Shown: positions 26,369 to 35,702, counted from the stretch's first letter. The stretch: DNA of 64,000 nucleotides from DAOMNN01 sp035443825 (GCA_035443825.1 DAOMNN010000002.1:1-64000), one strand, 5' to 3'. Notes: a model not told the origin generated them from the sequence alone. Made by a program: numbers and translations.

Positions 26369-27810
26369 TCACGCGGCCTCCGTCGAAGCAGTCTTGTAAA
26401 TCACCTGGATCGCCCGCAGCGAAGCGGCGGTGGCATTCTGTACCGCGCGGTTGACATCCAGCGGACTGCTAGCCGTGCCGGCTCCGAACATGCCGCCGTC
26501 GAGCGAGCCTTCGATGAACGCCGAGGTATCGAGGATGATGTCCTCCGGCAGGCTCACGCCCTTGATCGCGGGTTCCATTCCGATCGCGAGAACGACCAGA
26601 TCATGTTCCACAGCGTAACGGTGATAACCCTCGGTATCGACGCCATGCAGCACGGGATTGCCGTTCGCCTCGTTCTCGGCGATGCGCGCGACCTTGGACT
26701 TGACGAAGCTCACCGTCTGGTCGGCACGCACCTTCTGGTAGAAGTCCTCGAAGCGGTCTATCACCCGCATGTCGATGTAGTAGATGGTCGAACGGCCGTC
26801 CTCACCACAGGCGTCGTGCACGTACTGGGTGTGCTTGAGCGATGCCATGCAGCACACGCGCGAACAGTGACGTAGATGGTTCTCGTCACGCGAACCGGCG
26901 CACTGGATGAAGGCGACATTCTTCGCCTCCTTGCCATCGGACGGGCGCAACAGCTTGCCCCCGGTCGGACCGCCCGGATCCGCCATGCGCTCGAACTCGA
27001 CGCTGGTGATTACATTCTTGAAGCGCCCGTAGCCATAGGGCTGGATCTTCGCCGCGTCGTAGGGGCGCCATCCGGTCGCCCACACGATGGCCCCCGCCTT
27101 TAGCTCGACGGTTTCTTCCTTCATGTCGAGGTCGACCGCGTCGAAGCGACACGCGGCCTTCGCCTTCTCTCCCTCGTCGGTGCCGACGATGGACGGGTCG
27201 ATCACATAGCGCTGCGGGTACGCCATGCCGTGAGGCAGATGCGCCGCCTTGACCTTGTCGAGTCCGTAGTTGAACGGATTGGGCACTTCGGCACTGACCG
27301 CACGACCGCAGTCGCCACAGGCGGTGCAGTTCTCGTTCACATAACGGGGCGAGACCCGCAGCGTCGCCGTGTAATCGCCTCTCGACCCGGAGACCGAAAC
27401 GACCTCCGTCATCGTCATCACGCGCACGTTGGGATTCCCGCGGACGCGCTGAAGATTGATCTCCAGCCCGCAAGTCGGATGGCACATCTTCGGGAAATAT
27501 CGATAGAGCTGGGCGGTACGTCCACCGAGCGCGGGTGTCTTCTCGACCAGAATGACCTGCTTGCCGCACTCGGCGGCCTCGAGGGCCGCAGTCATTCCCG
27601 NNNNNNNNNNNNNNNNNNNNNNNNNNNNNNNNNNNNNNNNNNNNNNNNNNNNNNNNNNNNNNNNNNNNNNNNNNNNNNNNNNNNNNNNNNNNNNNNNNNN
27701 ACCAGAATGACCTGCTTGCCGCACTCGGCGGCCTCGAGGGCCGCAGTCATTCCCGAGATACCGCCGCCGACGACCAGGATGGTCTGATTGGTTGCGATTG
27801 AAGCCGTCAT
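26369..27810 (-). CDS. qmoA: QmoA, HdrA-like flavoprotein (split by an artificial gap)
   Basis: The product starts at ATG 27810 with the FAD motif VVGGGISGMTAALEAAE and continues, after the gap, with KTPALGGRTAQLYRYFP, CHPTCGLEIN, a CTACGDCG Fe-S motif and CAGSRDENHLRHCSRVCC. As drawn, the 100-N gap plus the 55-bp duplication (155 bases in all) breaks the frame. Removing bases 27601-27755 leaves 1287 bases, an uninterrupted 428-residue frame. QmoA works with QmoB as electron acceptor of AprBA. It overlaps the qmoB start region. The promoter-like module at 27929-27999 lies about 120 bases upstream. Confidence 0.92.
27546..27755. repeat. 55-bp duplication flanking the second gap, inside qmoA
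   Basis: Bases 27546-27600 and 27701-27755 are identical over 55 positions and border the N run. Both copies encode the same qmoA residues (MTAALEAAECGKQVILV region), in two different frames relative to the scaffold. It is an assembly overlap of the same length as at the first gap. Confidence 0.93.
27601..27700. other. Scaffold gap (100 N), artificial
   Basis: Exactly 100 N inside qmoA. Collapsing it with the duplicated flank restores the qmoA frame perfectly, so no sequence is likely to be missing. Confidence 0.93.
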
Positions 27811-27928
27811 CGAACCTCCGAGAGCGTTGAAGCTGGTCTCGCCCGCGCACGCACGAGTCCAGTCATGTTCCTGACGTGGAACATCCCCGGATGCGACGGA
27901 GTGCCGGATCCGGGTGAAACCAGCATGT

Positions 27929-27999
27929 ATTAGGCGTTCCGGGGGCGTATCCCGTCTATTACCGCCTTGGGTAAAAACGGGTAGCCCACATGGGTGATG
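27929..27999 (-). promoter_or_regulatory. Promoter-like module upstream of qmoA
   Basis: On the minus strand the order is CACCCATGTGGGCTACCC, TTTTTACCCA, GGCGGTAATAGAC, a 19-base spacer, then GCCTAAT. The CCTAAT end (27929) is about 118 bases before the qmoA start. It closely parallels the sat module in sequence and spacing, including ACC elements at about 13-base and 10-base steps. It lies after the permease stop, so qmoA probably has its own transcript. Confidence 0.6.
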
Positions 28000-28045
28000 G
28001 ACCGCGCAAACCGGCCCGACGCAACGCTTTCAGCGACGCGCGGGA

Positions 28046-29908
28046 TCAGAACACGACGTTGAGCATGACCATCATCACGACCAGGAACAGCACCGTCATG
28101 ATACCCCCTGCACGCATGAAGTCCTTCACGCGATAACCCCCCGGCCCCATGATCAACGCATTGACCTGGTGCGTCGGCAGGAAGAAGGAGTTGGATGTCG
28201 CCAGCGCCACGGTCAAGGCGAAGACGGCGGGATTCGCGCCCGCGATCAAAGCGAGATTGACCGCCAGTGGCACAAGCAGCACGGTTGCGCCGACGTTCGA
28301 CATGACAAGTGTGAAGAAGGTGGCAAGGATGGCCAGCGCACCCTGCAACACCCAAGTCGGCACGTCACCGAGGACCTCGACGGTGGAGTACGCAATCCAT
28401 GCGGCGGCGCCGGTCGTCTCGACCGCCAACCCAAGCGGAATCAGGCTCGCGAGCAGAAACACCGACTGCCAACCGACCGCTCGGTAGGCCTGATCGACAC
28501 TGAGCACACCGCTGACGATCATCCCGATGGCGCCAGCCATGAGCGCCAGCGACAAGCGGATATCGGTGAACATGATCAATCCCAGCGCCAACAGGAAGAA
28601 CCCCAGTGCATGCGGGACCTTGTGGGGACGGCGCTCCTCATGCGGAAAATCGCCCGTGACCACCGCGAAGTTGCGATTCTTCTGCAGGGCCGCCAGATCC
28701 TCCCAGCGGCAATGGACCACCAGCGTATCGCCCGGGGTCAAAACGTGGTCACGGAGATTCTCGCGGATCACCTCTTCACCGCGGTGCACTGCGAGCACTG
28801 CAAGACCATAGGTCTTGCGCATACGGATCTCGTTGAGGCTGCGTCCGACCAGCTGCGAACCGGGCGGAATCACCACTTCCGCGATCCCTGCCTGACCGGG
28901 ATCGAGAGTTTCTGCAAAGCGCTTGAGTTCCCGACTGCGCCGCATACCGAAGGTACTGACCGATGACTCGACTGTTTCGCGCGAACCGCACAGTGCGAGT
29001 ACCGCCCCGGCAGGAATTACGACATCACGCGCGGGCGCGATACGTACGTCGCCGGCACTGTCGAGCGCGATGATCGGGTGGCGGTGTCCAAACAGGCCCT
29101 CTGCCTCCTCTATCGTCTTCCCGACCAGTGAACTGTCGGCATGCAGCGAAACCTCATGCACCTCGCCATAGACGCCGTAGGTGTCACGCAGGTGTTCCAT
29201 GATGCCAACCCCTTCGGCACCCTTGGTCTCGACCACCGGCAGCACCAAACGTCCGGCGATGATGAAGTACAGAATACCCGTGGTGAGCAGCACGATGCCG
29301 ATCGGCGTGACGTCGAACAGTTCGAACGTCTTCATTGGTTCGACACCGGCCGGTAGCGTGCGATTGGACGTGAGGATGAGGTCGTTGAGCAGGATTAGCG
29401 GGCTCGAGCCGATCATGGTTATGGTGCCGCCGAGGATCGCGGAGAAGCCCATCGGCATCAGCAGGCGCGACATCGGCAGCCCGGTCCGGCTGGAAATACG
29501 CGATATCACCGGGAGAAACAGCGCGGCCGCACCGATATTCTGCATGAAACTGGATATGAAACCGACCGTGCCGGCTACGCTCGGAATGACCCGTTTCTCG
29601 GTCGAACCGCCGACACGAAGGATGAAGGATGCGACCTTGGCCATCAATCCGGTCCGGTCGAGACCGGCGCCGATGATCATCACCGCGATGATCGAAATCA
29701 CCGCATTGCTGGCGAAGCCATCGAACAGATTCTGTACGGGAATCAGATGCGGAACGCCGGGGATGACCGAGGTGAGGCCGAGCAGCACCATTACCAGCAC
29801 CGCGGCGACATCGACACGGATGACGTCCGAGACGAACAAAAATACCGTAAGGGCGAGGAATCCGAACACCCAGATCATCGCCGGGGTCAGTGCAATCGTT
29901 TCCGCCAA
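28046..29908 (-). CDS. SLC13/DASS-type anion permease with two TrkA-C domains
   Basis: 620 residues. About ten to twelve hydrophobic segments in two blocks (residues about 10-205 and 435-620) flank a soluble middle with two RCK_C/TrkA-C-like domains (about 215-300 and 305-390; DSSLVGKTIEEAEG and GSQLVGRSLNEIRM mark them). The family includes sulfate and other divalent-anion carriers. Its place between apr-sat and qmo suggests sulfate or sulfite movement across the membrane, but the substrate and direction cannot be read from the sequence. It lies 31 bases downstream of the YkgJ-type gene. Confidence 0.8.
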   Translation of the reverse strand: MAETIALTPAMIWVFGFLALTVFLFVSDVIRVDVAAVLVMVLLGLTSVIPGVPHLIPVQNLFDGFASNAVISIIAVMIIGAGLDRTGLMAKVASFILRVGGSTEKRVIPSVAGTVGFISSFMQNIGAAALFLPVISRISSRTGLPMSRLLMPMGFSAILGGTITMIGSSPLILLNDLILTSNRTLPAGVEPMKTFELFDVTPIGIVLLTTGILYFIIAGRLVLPVVETKGAEGVGIMEHLRDTYGVYGEVHEVSLHADSSLVGKTIEEAEGLFGHRHPIIALDSAGDVRIAPARDVVIPAGAVLALCGSRETVESSVSTFGMRRSRELKRFAETLDPGQAGIAEVVIPPGSQLVGRSLNEIRMRKTYGLAVLAVHRGEEVIRENLRDHVLTPGDTLVVHCRWEDLAALQKNRNFAVVTGDFPHEERRPHKVPHALGFFLLALGLIMFTDIRLSLALMAGAIGMIVSGVLSVDQAYRAVGWQSVFLLASLIPLGLAVETTGAAAWIAYSTVEVLGDVPTWVLQGALAILATFFTLVMSNVGATVLLVPLAVNLALIAGANPAVFALTVALATSNSFFLPTHQVNALIMGPGGYRVKDFMRAGGIMTVLFLVVMMVMLNVVF

Positions 29909-29939
29909 TCGATCTCTCCAGTCTCAGGGTTGCCGGTTC

Positions 29940-30872
29940 TCAATCCGCCTTGCGAGGTTCGTCGGTGGCGTCGCCTGCCTCGCCGAGTTCTTCCTCGTAC
30001 ATGCGTTGCTCCATTTTCGCCCGCTGCTCCGCGGCCTCGCGTTCTATCACTTCCTGGCGTGCGCGCCATTTCGCGAGACGATCCTTTGCCGCATCGTCGT
30101 TGAGCCCGATGCTCTGCTCGCCGAACAGCACCTGGCGGAGAAAGCGGAAAGCGAACTGCATCAGCTCGACGTCGTCGCTGAGTACCATCTCCATCTCGCT
30201 TTCGGGCACCACGAAGAGCTGTCCGAATGCCTCGCTCGCAACGAAAGAACGGAAGGTGTCGATGTCGTAGCAGGCCATGAAGAACAACTGGCGACTCTTG
30301 AGCGACGGTGTGCCAATCGCCGGGCCGCAGGATTTCTTCTTCAGAATCAGCTGGCGCCATCCGCGCGCCAGCTCGTCGTACTCAGGCAAACCCTGCTCCG
30401 CGCGGTAATCGTCGATGGTGATGGTGCGGTCCACCTCGTGACCACGACAGTGAGCTTCCTTGACCAGTGCATACGATTCGCGCTCGTGATACTCGTCCTG
30501 CTTGCGCATCGACAGCAGCGCGACCGGGTAGTAGCGACACGCCGTGGGCCGCTCCGCATAGATGTCGCAACCTTCGGGACGCATGAAGCGGCACGCGGTC
30601 CCGTTTTCGACCGGCCGCAGCTTGACGCCGGCGATGCCGTCCTTTTCCAGTTCGTATGGAACGGTGTATTCGCGCAGGAACTCAGTCGAGGAGATCCCGA
30701 GATGCTTCTTCATGCGCAGAATGTCATAGGGGGTGAGCGAGATGTCGATGTTGGCGCAACACGCGTTCCAGCAAGAGATTCCCTTGTGACACGAGAAGCG
30801 GATGCGGTCGCCGCCCTCCTTGACCTCGGGAACGACGGGACTGCCTGGAATCGGAATTTCGAACTCGGACAT
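29940..30872 (-). CDS. YkgJ-family cysteine-cluster protein
   Basis: 310 residues. The N-terminal third has the CxxxxxCxxxCC-type cluster (CHKGISCWNACC, residues about 28-39) followed by CRFMRPEGCDIYAERPTACR, the pattern of putative zinc/iron-chelating YkgJ proteins. The C-terminal part is unassigned and ends in a charged coiled coil (EREAAEQRAKMEQRMYEEEL). Function is not established. It is separated from aprA by a strong terminator and probably forms a transcript with the permease. Confidence 0.8.
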   Translation of the reverse strand: MSEFEIPIPGSPVVPEVKEGGDRIRFSCHKGISCWNACCANIDISLTPYDILRMKKHLGISSTEFLREYTVPYELEKDGIAGVKLRPVENGTACRFMRPEGCDIYAERPTACRYYPVALLSMRKQDEYHERESYALVKEAHCRGHEVDRTITIDDYRAEQGLPEYDELARGWRQLILKKKSCGPAIGTPSLKSRQLFFMACYDIDTFRSFVASEAFGQLFVVPESEMEMVLSDDVELMQFAFRFLRQVLFGEQSIGLNDDAAKDRLAKWRARQEVIEREAAEQRAKMEQRMYEEELGEAGDATDEPRKAD

Positions 30873-30913
30873 CGGATCACCTCTTACCCGCCGTGAAACG
30901 GCGGCATTGCAGC

Positions 30914-30948
30914 AAAAAAACAGGCCGGGAGCCTTGCGGCTCCCGGCC
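30914..30948 (-). terminator. Rho-independent terminator downstream of sat-aprBA
   Basis: A perfect 11-bp stem (GGCCGGGAGCC at 30923-30933 with GGCTCCCGGCC at 30938-30948), loop TTGC, followed on the minus strand by TG and seven T. It ends the sat-aprB-aprA transcript about 125 bases after the aprA stop. Confidence 0.88.
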
Positions 30949-31027
30949 TCCGGCGCATTACGGGATACAAATCGTCCCAGTCTTCACAAGCTGGCGCGGA
31001 ACGGCAATCGTCACCACGCCACTCGCC

Positions 31028-31072
31028 CGACTGCTTCGATCAGACCCGGCACGCGCCCGGTCGAAGCAGTCG
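31028..31072 (-). repeat. 12-bp inverted repeat immediately after the aprA stop
   Basis: CGACTGCTTCGA at 31028-31039 pairs perfectly with TCGAAGCAGTCG at 31061-31072. The hairpin starts one base after the aprA stop codon (31074-31076). It has no T tract and may be a transcript-stabilising 3' structure ahead of the true terminator at 30914-30948. Confidence 0.65.
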
Positions 31073-31073
31073 T

Positions 31074-33104
31074 TCAGGCGTGCGCCTTGAACAGCTTGCT
31101 CTTGTCGACCAGATCGACGTGCTGACGCTTGAAGCAGTTCCACTGCTTCGTGTTCTTGTCATAGACCGAGTTCACGAAGCACTTCCAGTTCTCCTCATCG
31201 ACGAAGTTCTTGTCCATCCGGTAGTAGAAGCCGGGGTAGCGGCTCTCCTCGCGGAACTGGATGTGCTTCATGTGCGCTTCGGCAGTGAGGATGCGGTGGT
31301 AGTTTTCCCAGGCCCGCAGCAACTCGTGCAGATCCTTGGCACGCATCTTCTCGGCGTCTTCCTTGAGCATCTCGAGCTTTTCTTCGGCGACCTTGAGCAT
31401 GTGCTCGTTGGTCGTGTAGTAGGTCGCGACACCCGCCACGTACTCGTCCATGATCTTCTGCAGACGGAACTGCAGCATCTTGGGCGTGATGTAGTGCGGA
31501 TTGACGTCGATCGCGGTGGTGTAGTCCTTGTGCTCGAGGAAGGTACGCACCGGCTTGTAGATCTGCTCGACCAGGGTATCGACGTCCGTGTCCAGTTCCG
31601 GCGTCACGTCCGCATTGTCGAGTGCGTACTTGATCATCGCCTTGGCCGCCAGGCGTCCCTCGGCATGCGAACCGGAGGAGAACTTGTGGCCCGACGCACC
31701 CACGCCGTCACCCGCAGTGAACAAACCCTTGACCGTGGTCATCGAACGGTAGCCCCAGCTCCATCCAGACGGCAGGTGGGCCGGGATCTTGTCCTTTTCA
31801 GGATGGCCTTCCTCGGTCGGCGCACCGAGATCGGTCGGGCCCGAAACCCAGATGCCGCAGCAACCGGAGTGGGAACCGAGCAGATACGGCTCGGTCGGCA
31901 TGAGCTCGGAGTTCTTCTTCTCCGGCTCGACGTTCTCGCCGACCCAGATGCCGCACTGACCGACGCACATGTCGAGGAAGTCTTCCCAGGCCTCGGCTTC
32001 GAGGTGCTTGACCTCCTTGGGCGTCAGCGTCTCGCGCAGCTTGGCCAGGGCCGAAACGGTATCCATGTAGATCGGGCCACGCCCTTCGCGCATTTCCTTG
32101 AGCATCAGGTGGTTGCGCAGGCACGATGCCGGAACGGCCGCCTGCCCGTAGGGCGGGTAGTCGTCGAGCATTTCCTTGTTGCGCACCATGTACGATTCGC
32201 CCAGTGCATTCGTCGCCTGCGACTTGAACAGCAGGAACCACGCACCGACCGGACCGTAGCCGTCCTTGAAGCGCGTCGGCACGAAGCGGTTTTCCATCAT
32301 CGTCAGTTCGGCGCCGGCTTCGGCCGCCATCGAATAGGTCGAACCCGCGTTCCACACCGGATACCATGCGCGCCCCGTACCTTCGCCGACCGAACGCGGG
32401 CGGAACAGGTTCACGCAACCGCCTGCAGCCAGCATCACGGCCTTGGCCTTGTAGACGAAGATCTTGTTCTCGCGCACGGAGAAGCCCACGGCACCGGCGA
32501 TGCGCTTGGGATCGTTCTTGTCGTTGATCAGCTTGACGATGAAAACGCGTTCCTGGATGCGGTCCAGGCCCAGCGCCTTCTTCGCCGCCTCGGCGACGAT
32601 CCACTTGTAGGACTCGCCGTTGATCATGATCTGCCACTTGCCCGAACGCACCGGCTTGCCGCCATCCTTGAGGGCGGGAATCCCTTCACGGATCGACTCG
32701 GCGCCATCGTGGCGTACGCCGTCGGCGTCGGTCTTCCAGATCGGCAGACCCCATTCCTCGAACAGATGCACCGAATCATCGACGTGGCGGCCGAGATCAT
32801 AGGCCAGGTCGTCGCGGGTGATGCCCATCAGGTCGTTGGAAACCATGCGGGTGTAGTCGGCCGGATCCTGTTCCGTCCCGATGTAGGTGTTGATCGCCGA
32901 CAGACCCTGTGCGACCGCACCGGAGCGGTCCATGGCCGCCTTGTCGACGAGCTTGATCTTCAGTTCCTTGCCGGTTTCGGCCTTGACTGCATCGGCCCAG
33001 CGCATCATTTCGTACGCGGTGCCGCAACAGGCCATGCCGCCGCCGATGAGAAGGATGTCCAGCTCTTCCTGGACGACTTCCGGTTGTTCAAACGTTCCTG
33101 CCAT
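31074..33104 (-). CDS. aprA: AprA, adenylylsulfate reductase alpha subunit
   Basis: 676 residues, near the usual AprA length. FAD motif ILLIGGGMACCGTAYE near the N-terminus and RSGAVAQGLSAINTY follow the fumarate-reductase-like flavoprotein fold. Further AprA segments include MMENRFVPTRFKDGYGPVG and GSHAEGRLAAKAM. In sulfur oxidisers it joins sulfite and AMP into APS. It lies 24 bases after aprB. No aprM membrane gene is present; qmoAB-hdrCB is the probable partner. Confidence 0.97.
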   Translation of the reverse strand: MAGTFEQPEVVQEELDILLIGGGMACCGTAYEMMRWADAVKAETGKELKIKLVDKAAMDRSGAVAQGLSAINTYIGTEQDPADYTRMVSNDLMGITRDDLAYDLGRHVDDSVHLFEEWGLPIWKTDADGVRHDGAESIREGIPALKDGGKPVRSGKWQIMINGESYKWIVAEAAKKALGLDRIQERVFIVKLINDKNDPKRIAGAVGFSVRENKIFVYKAKAVMLAAGGCVNLFRPRSVGEGTGRAWYPVWNAGSTYSMAAEAGAELTMMENRFVPTRFKDGYGPVGAWFLLFKSQATNALGESYMVRNKEMLDDYPPYGQAAVPASCLRNHLMLKEMREGRGPIYMDTVSALAKLRETLTPKEVKHLEAEAWEDFLDMCVGQCGIWVGENVEPEKKNSELMPTEPYLLGSHSGCCGIWVSGPTDLGAPTEEGHPEKDKIPAHLPSGWSWGYRSMTTVKGLFTAGDGVGASGHKFSSGSHAEGRLAAKAMIKYALDNADVTPELDTDVDTLVEQIYKPVRTFLEHKDYTTAIDVNPHYITPKMLQFRLQKIMDEYVAGVATYYTTNEHMLKVAEEKLEMLKEDAEKMRAKDLHELLRAWENYHRILTAEAHMKHIQFREESRYPGFYYRMDKNFVDEENWKCFVNSVYDKNTKQWNCFKRQHVDLVDKSKLFKAHA

Positions 33105-33128
33105 TTTCTTGACCCTCGATTCGTTGGT

Positions 33129-33614
33129 TTACTTGCGGATCAGTTCGTCCGGGCGTCCGGCGCGGTAGCCCTTCATCACGCCGCCAGCTTCGGTACCGGT
33201 GAAGAAACCGGGCTTGTCCAGTTCCGCCATGACCGGCGCCGGCTTGTTGCCGTAGTTGTCGATCGAGCCTTCGGCCGTGGTACGAATCGGAAACTTGAAG
33301 CGCTTCATCGTCCCGTTACGGAACTTGATGGTCCACATGATCGAATCAGAGCCGCGCAGCGGTTGCACCATGCCGCCCAGGGGCACGATGTCGGCGTAAT
33401 GCCGCACTTCGATTGCGTTCTGCGGGCAGATCTTGACGCACGAGTAGCACTCCCAGCACTGCTCGGGTTCCTGATTGAAGGCCTTCATCGCATGGCCGGT
33501 CTCGGAGCCGTCCTTGTCGAGCTTCATCAGGTCGTGCGGGCAGATGTACATACAGGCGGTCTTGTCCTGCCCCTTGCAGCCGTCGCACTTCTCGGTACGA
33601 ACGTAGGTTGGCAT
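33129..33614 (-). CDS. aprB: AprB, adenylylsulfate reductase beta subunit
   Basis: 161 residues. Two [4Fe-4S] motifs, CDGCKGQDKTACMYICP and CWECYSCVKICP, in the first 75 residues, then the AprB C-terminal tail that wraps round AprA. It transfers electrons from the AprA flavin to the membrane-linked acceptor. It follows sat by 73 bases. Confidence 0.97.
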   Translation of the reverse strand: MPTYVRTEKCDGCKGQDKTACMYICPHDLMKLDKDGSETGHAMKAFNQEPEQCWECYSCVKICPQNAIEVRHYADIVPLGGMVQPLRGSDSIMWTIKFRNGTMKRFKFPIRTTAEGSIDNYGNKPAPVMAELDKPGFFTGTEAGGVMKGYRAGRPDELIRK

Positions 33615-33687
33615 GGTTTCTCACTCCTTGGTTACAACAGTCACAGAATCGCTTCACCGCCGCGCAAGCCGCCGCGATGAACACACG

Positions 33688-34896
33688 TCAGCGGGCCGAA
33701 TGCCCGCTCAGCTTGACCTCAACCCTTTCGCTCAGGCCGCCGTAGTATTCACGAAGCACCGACAGGACCTCGGGGCGCGAGAACTCGGCCGGCACCTCGG
33801 CATCCTCCGACAGCATCTTGCGCAGCTTGGTGCCCGACAGCAGCAGGCGATGCTCTTCCCCGTGCGGACAGGTCCGGGCCGAAGCCATGCCGCCGCACTT
33901 GTAGCACCAGAAGGTCCAGTCGATCTTGAGGGCCTGCGTCTCGAGCGACCCTTTCGGAATCTCGTCGAAGATGTGATGCGCGTCAAACGGTCCGTAATAG
34001 TCGCCGACCCCTGCATGATCGCGCCCCACGATGAGATGCGAACAACCGTAGTTCTGCCGGAACAGCGCATGAAGCAATGCCTCGCGCGGCCCCGCATAAC
34101 GCATGTCGAGGGGATAGCCGGCTTGCACGATGGTGTTCTTCACGCAGTAGTTGTCGACCAGCGCGTTGATTGCGTGGGTTCTGACGTCCGCCGGAATGTC
34201 CCCGGGCTTGAGGTTGCCGAGCAACGAATGAATCAGCACCCCGTCACAGGTTTCGATCGCCACTTTCGCGAGATATTCGTGCGAGCGGTGCATGGGGTTG
34301 CGCGTCTGGAATGCGGCCACCCTGCTCCAGCCCATCGACTCGAACAACGCGCGGGTCTGCTTGGGCCACAGGAAAAGATCACCATACTTCGCGTCGAACC
34401 CGCCCTGCGACAGCACCTTGAGCGGGCCGGCGAGATTGACGTCGCCCTGCTCCATCACCATCTTCACCCCGGGATGCTCCAGATCCGTGGTCTTGAATAC
34501 GGTGGCGCATTCATGCGCCTTGTCGATACGGTACTTCTCGGTGACGAGCATGGTAGCGAGAATTTCGCCATCGTCCGGATCGACCAGTGCGATCTCGCCC
34601 CCGGTCCTGAGGCCGTCGGCCACGACTTCGTCGGTGGAAAGCGTGATCGGGATCGGCCAGAACAGGCCGTTGGCCATCTTCATGCCGTCGCACACGCCCT
34701 GCCAGTCGGTATGGCTCATGAAGCCGTCCAGCGGCGTGAAACCGCCGATACCGAGCATGATGATGTCGCCCTTCTCCCGCGAACTGACCTTGATCCTGGG
34801 CAACGTCATCGCCCGCGCGCGCTCCGCAACCAAAGCTTCGCCTTCGAGCAGCAGCGGTTTGAGACTGCCACCTCCGTGCGGATTGACCAACGCCAT
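33688..34896 (-). CDS. sat: Sat, dissimilatory ATP sulfurylase
   Basis: 402 residues from ATG 34896 with GGAGGAG upstream. Hallmarks are the QTRNPMHRSHEYL motif, the GRDHAGVGDYYGPFDA motif and a zinc-type cysteine pair region (CYKCGGMASARTCPHG). It makes ATP and sulfate from APS and pyrophosphate in sulfur oxidisers, giving substrate-level ATP. It is the first gene of sat-aprB-aprA and is preceded by the promoter-like module at 35068-35136. Confidence 0.96.
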   Translation of the reverse strand: MALVNPHGGGSLKPLLLEGEALVAERARAMTLPRIKVSSREKGDIIMLGIGGFTPLDGFMSHTDWQGVCDGMKMANGLFWPIPITLSTDEVVADGLRTGGEIALVDPDDGEILATMLVTEKYRIDKAHECATVFKTTDLEHPGVKMVMEQGDVNLAGPLKVLSQGGFDAKYGDLFLWPKQTRALFESMGWSRVAAFQTRNPMHRSHEYLAKVAIETCDGVLIHSLLGNLKPGDIPADVRTHAINALVDNYCVKNTIVQAGYPLDMRYAGPREALLHALFRQNYGCSHLIVGRDHAGVGDYYGPFDAHHIFDEIPKGSLETQALKIDWTFWCYKCGGMASARTCPHGEEHRLLLSGTKLRKMLSEDAEVPAEFSRPEVLSVLREYYGGLSERVEVKLSGHSAR

Positions 34897-35067
34897 TAGC
34901 CTGCTCCTCCATTGCTCCGGTTTCGTCGTGTCCGGATCGCCTGCGCCGCCGGCGCGCATGACCGCTCATGTGCACGAACGTGCTCGAACCCGCCGCTTCC
35001 AGCCCGCTCGGGCATACACGCGAGCGCGAGGCCTTCAGGGCGGCAGTCCAGCCGTCCGGGAGCGTGT

Positions 35068-35136
35068 ATTAGGCGTGCTGTAGCCAGCCTGCGTCTATTA
35101 CCGCGTTGGGTAACCCAGGTAACCCTCATGGGTAAT
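35068..35136 (-). promoter_or_regulatory. Promoter-like module upstream of sat
   Basis: On the minus strand: ATTACCCATGAGGGTTACC, then GGGTTACCCA, GCGGTAATAGAC, a 19-base spacer, and GCCTAATA. TTACC recurs at 0, 13 and 22 bases. TACCCAT fits the NarL-type heptamer TACYYMT. The CCTAAT end is about 172 bases before the sat start. It matches the qmoA module most closely. Confidence 0.6.
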
Positions 35137-35186
35137 GGACTGCGGGCGAGCGACCATAGAAGGCGGCTCGCCGGGCAGAATGCGTC

Positions 35187-35702
35187 TCAATCGGGAGTCG
35201 GTCGGATCTCGAAGACCATGTCGGCCAGATCACCGATCGCCCAAGTCGCTGCAGGGGCGCCGAGCCCTGCAACCGTGCCCGGGTTCACGAGCCAGGTCTG
35301 CCCGCCCTTGACGTTGGCCTGAGACCGGATCTCGGGCTCATGACTATGTCCGCAGCACACGAGGTCGTAATCCCCCGTGCACGCCATCGCATGCCCGTAG
35401 TGCGGGTAATGGGTGACGAAGATGCGCTGCCCGCCGAGCGTGATCATCGCATCCTGTCCGTGATAGGTGAGGAGCCCGTTGGACCGATGCGCGATGCGCG
35501 CGATCGCCACGGGATCGCCCAGATTGTTGCCATGCACGGCATGAATCGGCAAACCGAGCTCGAGCGACGCCTTGAGGGTGTTTCCGCCGATCAGGTCGCC
35601 GCAGTGGATGACCACTTCCGCGCCCTCATCCCGCGCCGCAGCGATCGCCCGCGCGAGCATGGGCCCGCGATCGTGGCTGTCGGAAACGATGCAAAGCTTC
35701 AT
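35187..35702 (-). CDS. YfcE/MJ0936-type metallophosphoesterase
   Basis: 171 residues. All metal-binding motifs of the small calcineurin-like phosphodiesterases are present in order: DSHDRG, HCGDLIGG, HGNN, THYPHYG and GHSHEP. Likely a cytosolic phosphodiesterase with unknown natural substrate. Its start overlaps the upstream unknown gene by 4 bases, so the two are cotranscribed. Confidence 0.88.
   Translation of the reverse strand: MKLCIVSDSHDRGPMLARAIAAARDEGAEVVIHCGDLIGGNTLKASLELGLPIHAVHGNNLGDPVAIARIAHRSNGLLTYHGQDAMITLGGQRIFVTHYPHYGHAMACTGDYDLVCCGHSHEPEIRSQANVKGGQTWLVNPGTVAGLGAPAATWAIGDLADMVFEIRPTPD

Noticed and set aside
27592..27850. qmoA as a frameshifted pseudogene or with an upstream start at 27850
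   Set aside because: The break is caused by the artificial gap. Collapsing the 55-bp duplication restores the frame from ATG 27810.
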